Assembly: GCF_001029105.3 (NCBI RefSeq)
Contig: NZ_CP011807.3
Location: 1,674,001 to 1,738,000 of the forward strand
Origin: Pandoraea faecigallinarum
GTDB taxonomy: Bacteria; Pseudomonadota; Gammaproteobacteria; Burkholderiales; Burkholderiaceae
DNA: 64,000 nt
Direction of reading: 5' to 3'
The stretch's first letter is position 1. Each line of letters opens with the position of its first letter. The notes beneath the pieces were generated by a model. It made no database searches, was not told the DNA's origin, and saw only the letters and a program-made list of their open reading frames with translations. Positions 61,756 through 64,000 of this stretch are shown in pieces. Made by a program: the position numbers and the translations under genes.

Positions 61756-62220
61756 TCATTGAAGTGCGCGCAACTCCGTTGCGCGAGCGCGAGCGACGCG
61801 CAGGCCATCGGTCTGGAGGGCGAGCGTTGCGGCATCGGCTTGCTGCGCGGCGTCCGATGCCGAGGTGTACGTCATGATCGCTGCCTGTCGTTCGCGCCGA
61901 AATCGTGCGGTAATCGGGGCGCACTCGGCGGCAGCTTCGTCGGCAAGGCGAACGGGGTCGGGCACGAGATCGACGTAGCGCGCGACGTGCCCGTAGAGGC
62001 AGGTGCGATATTGATTGGCGGCCGCGTCCGCCGCAGCCAGATGCCGCTCGCGTAACGTGGCGGCGTCGGGTGCAGCCGGATGCGTTGCCGGCGATGCCGG
62101 CGAAGCACCATGAGGCTTCGTTGGGGCGGCGCAACCGGCAAGGAGCAGGGCGGCCGCGACGCAGAACAGGGCCGGCACAATACGGTGAGGGCGGTCAAAA
62201 ATCGGAAACTTCCGAGTCAT
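61756..62220 (-). CDS. Small predicted lipoprotein of unknown function
   Basis: The 154-residue protein has a lipoprotein signal (MTRKFPIFDRPHRIVPALFCVAAALLLAGC, lipobox LAGC, Cys30) followed by a Pro/Ala-rich linker and a helical domain with two cysteines (NQYRTCLYGHVARYVDLVPDP...AAECAPITARFRRERQ) that could form a disulphide. Similar small Ala-rich lipoproteins are common in Burkholderiaceae with no known role. It is divergent from phrB with a 133-base gap. Confidence 0.75.
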   Translation of the reverse strand: MTRKFPIFDRPHRIVPALFCVAAALLLAGCAAPTKPHGASPASPATHPAAPDAATLRERHLAAADAAANQYRTCLYGHVARYVDLVPDPVRLADEAAAECAPITARFRRERQAAIMTYTSASDAAQQADAATLALQTDGLRVARARATELRALQ

Positions 62221-62353
62221 GAAGTCAGCGAGGCCGTTGGCGAAAAGTCCACGATCCCGCTATGGTACGAGATTTGGCGGATGCGTCCCGGATTCCGCGA
62301 GAACACCTGCGACTTAACCCGATGGCGGCGCGTCTTCGTCGCGCCGATCAGAC

Positions 62354-63850
62354 ATGAGCGAATTCCAAAAAGGGCTGGTATGGCTGCGGCGCGATCTGCG
62401 CTGCTCGGACAACGCGCCACTGGCCCAGGCCCTGGCAATCTGTGCCGAAGTCTATGTGGTGTTCGTCTTCGACACGACGATTCTCGACGCATTGCCGCGC
62501 GACGACCGGCGCGTCGCGTTCATTCACGACTGCGTGAGCGAGTTGGCGACGACATTCGCCGAGGCGGGCGGCACACTCATCGTGCGTCACGGGGACCCAA
62601 CCCGTGAGGTTCCGGAACTGGCGACGGCCTTGGGCGTTCAGGCCGTTTTCGCCGGGCGTGATTACGAACCCGGCGCCGTCGCACGCGATCGCGCAGTGGC
62701 GCGCTCCCTCGGCGAGGCGGACATTGCGTTCGAGACGGTCAAGGACCAGGTGATCTTCGAAACGAACGAGATACTGACGGCACAGGGCGAGCCGTATAGC
62801 GTTTTCACACCGTATTCGCGGGCGTGGCTCAAACAGGTGCGCCCGGTGGACCTCGCGCCGCATGGCCGAAAGTCCGACCTGAAACGCCTTGCAAAGGCGA
62901 TGGATGGCGAAGGTGAGGTTCCGTCGCTGGCGTCGTTGGGTTTCGACGTACCGGCGTCGCGTCGAATCGCGATTCCTGCGGGGGAGTCAGGGGCGCATCG
63001 GTTGCTGGACGATTTCCTGCCTCGCATGTCGCACTACCACGAGCGGCGCGACTATCCCGCGGTGCGCGGGCCAAGCTATCTGTCTGTCCATCTGCGCTTT
63101 GGCACTGTGTCGATTCGTGCGCTGGCGCGCGAGGCGCATGCGGCGATGCTCAAGGGGGGCGATGCGGGCAGCGGCGCGAAGACGTGGTTGAGCGAACTGA
63201 TCTGGCGCGAGTTCTACTTCATGATCCTGCACCACCATCCGGAGGTTGTCGGCAATGCATTCAAGCCCGCCTACGACGCGATCGAATGGGCGTCGGGCCA
63301 AGCGGCCGATATCGCGTTTCAGGCATGGTGCGAGGGACGAACGGGATATCCGCTGGTCGATGCCGCGATGCGCCAGATCAATCGGACCGGATACATGCAC
63401 AACCGGCTGCGGATGGTGACGGCCAGCTTCCTGGTCAAGGATCTCGGTATCGACTGGCGACGCGGGGAAGCGTACTTTGCGCGCCAGCTAAATGACTTCG
63501 ATCTGGCCGCGAACAACGGCGGATGGCAATGGGCGGCGTCCACGGGCTGCGACGCTCAGCCATATTTCCGTATTTTCAACCCGGTCTCTCAGTCGGAGAA
63601 GTTCGACCCGGAAGGACGTTTCATCCGGAAGTACCTCCCTGAACTGGCGAATTTGTCCGACAGGGCGATACATGCGCCATGGCGTGCCGATGCGCAGGCG
63701 CTGGCGGCTGCCAATGTGACGCTGGGGCAGGATTATCCCTGGCCATTGGTTGCCCACGACGTGGCGCGTAAGGAAACGCTCGCCAGATATGCCGTCGTCA
63801 AGACGCCGAGGGTGTCCGGCAACGCGTACGGCGGCGTGCCCGGCGATTGA
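62354..63850 (+). CDS. phrB: Deoxyribodipyrimidine photolyase
   Basis: The 498-residue class I photolyase repairs cyclobutane pyrimidine dimers with light. The N-terminal antenna-binding domain opens KGLVWLRRDLRCSDNAPLAQAL. The FAD-binding C-terminal domain has TWLSELIWREFYFMILHHHPEV, the conserved GRTGYPLVDAAMRQINRTGYMHNRLRMVTASFLVKDLGIDWRRGE, and NNGGWQWAASTGCDAQPYFRIFNPVSQSEKFDPEG. No LexA box is found upstream. It lies near dinB but is separated by the lipoprotein gene on the other strand. Confidence 0.96.
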   Translation: MSEFQKGLVWLRRDLRCSDNAPLAQALAICAEVYVVFVFDTTILDALPRDDRRVAFIHDCVSELATTFAEAGGTLIVRHGDPTREVPELATALGVQAVFAGRDYEPGAVARDRAVARSLGEADIAFETVKDQVIFETNEILTAQGEPYSVFTPYSRAWLKQVRPVDLAPHGRKSDLKRLAKAMDGEGEVPSLASLGFDVPASRRIAIPAGESGAHRLLDDFLPRMSHYHERRDYPAVRGPSYLSVHLRFGTVSIRALAREAHAAMLKGGDAGSGAKTWLSELIWREFYFMILHHHPEVVGNAFKPAYDAIEWASGQAADIAFQAWCEGRTGYPLVDAAMRQINRTGYMHNRLRMVTASFLVKDLGIDWRRGEAYFARQLNDFDLAANNGGWQWAASTGCDAQPYFRIFNPVSQSEKFDPEGRFIRKYLPELANLSDRAIHAPWRADAQALAAANVTLGQDYPWPLVAHDVARKETLARYAVVKTPRVSGNAYGGVPGD

Positions 63851-64000
63851 CCGACCGCGTCCGGATGCGAGACCCGGGACTGGGGTGCGATCCGTGTATA
63901 CCCCGGTCAACTTTTTGCGAAATCGTCCGTTGATACGCTTATGGCACGCAAGAGGCCTGGGCTTCGATACGGTTCGCAACGTCGGGGGGCGTTAGCGAGC
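63851..64000. other. Right edge, no assignable feature
   Basis: 150 bases after phrB. An ATG at 63941 opens a frame (MARKRPGLRYGSQRRG...) to the window edge without a ribosome-binding site; it cannot be judged. Confidence 0.3.

Overview
The window is a high-GC, gene-dense chromosomal segment of a betaproteobacterium in the order Burkholderiales. A Pandoraea or close Burkholderiaceae relative is my best guess. The guess rests on the housekeeping block rpsP-rimM-trmD-rplS, NudL-type Nudix, CobD-like, rsgA, M48 protease, orn, mog, darP, pmbA, together with ubiG-gph, thyA-folA, a Burkholderia-style porin start and betaproteobacterial versions of LivKHMGF. There are about 53 protein genes, one stable RNA (tmRNA), one insertion sequence, two LexA boxes, several clean rho-independent terminators and three notable short tandem repeats. 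I see no tRNA, rRNA, CRISPR array or prophage.

Layout. 1-3.4 kb: the start of a porin (minus strand), a divergent XRE regulator whose promoter is followed by four 10-bp repeats, and an orphan 563-residue protein. 3.7-7.7 kb: a three-gene membrane-bound gluconate 2-dehydrogenase operon (Tat-exported small subunit, GMC flavoprotein, triheme cytochrome c). 7.8-13.5 kb: MFS transporter, LysR regulator, LysE exporter, choloylglycine-hydrolase-type acylase, HAD phosphatase, DUF1232 protein. 13.5-19.5 kb: tmRNA, a giant DUF748/AsmA-like protein, gph and ubiG. 19.8-23 kb: alanine catabolism (ald, dadA, and a divergent Lrp-type regulator). 23-28 kb: a radical SAM protein under an SOS box, a DUF2520 protein, a TM2 protein, a META lipoprotein and a PQQ-type sugar dehydrogenase. 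28-40 kb: the conserved housekeeping block, interrupted by an IS1182-family element placed exactly inside the bidirectional terminator between the CobD-like gene and rsgA. 40-44.6 kb: the branched-chain amino-acid ABC transporter livKHMGF. 45-51 kb: a MASE4-like/GGDEF diguanylate cyclase, folA-thyA and a divergently split ferric-iron ABC transporter. 51.1-51.9 kb: a non-coding-looking stretch with a good promoter, a leader hairpin, a possible 42-residue peptide and a 15-copy 9-bp repeat. 51.9-58.7 kb: a catabolic-looking cluster (LysR, solute-binding protein, aconitase-superfamily fusion, class III CoA-transferase, alpha-methylacyl-CoA racemase). 58.8-63.9 kb: two lipoproteins, LexA-controlled dinB, an MgtC-like protein and the photolyase phrB.

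How parts may work together. The 52-58.7 kb cluster looks like an uncharacterised pathway for a methyl-branched dicarboxylic or hydroxy acid: uptake or sensing, activation to a CoA ester, stereochemical inversion at the methyl carbon and dehydration/hydration by the aconitase-type enzyme. This is the best candidate for an undescribed system. The IS insertion is the clearest structural story. The element duplicated a 16-bp terminator hairpin as its target site and carries inward-facing terminators at both ends that replace what it broke. DNA-damage functions recur (SOS-controlled radical SAM protein, SOS-controlled Pol IV, photolyase) but are not contiguous.
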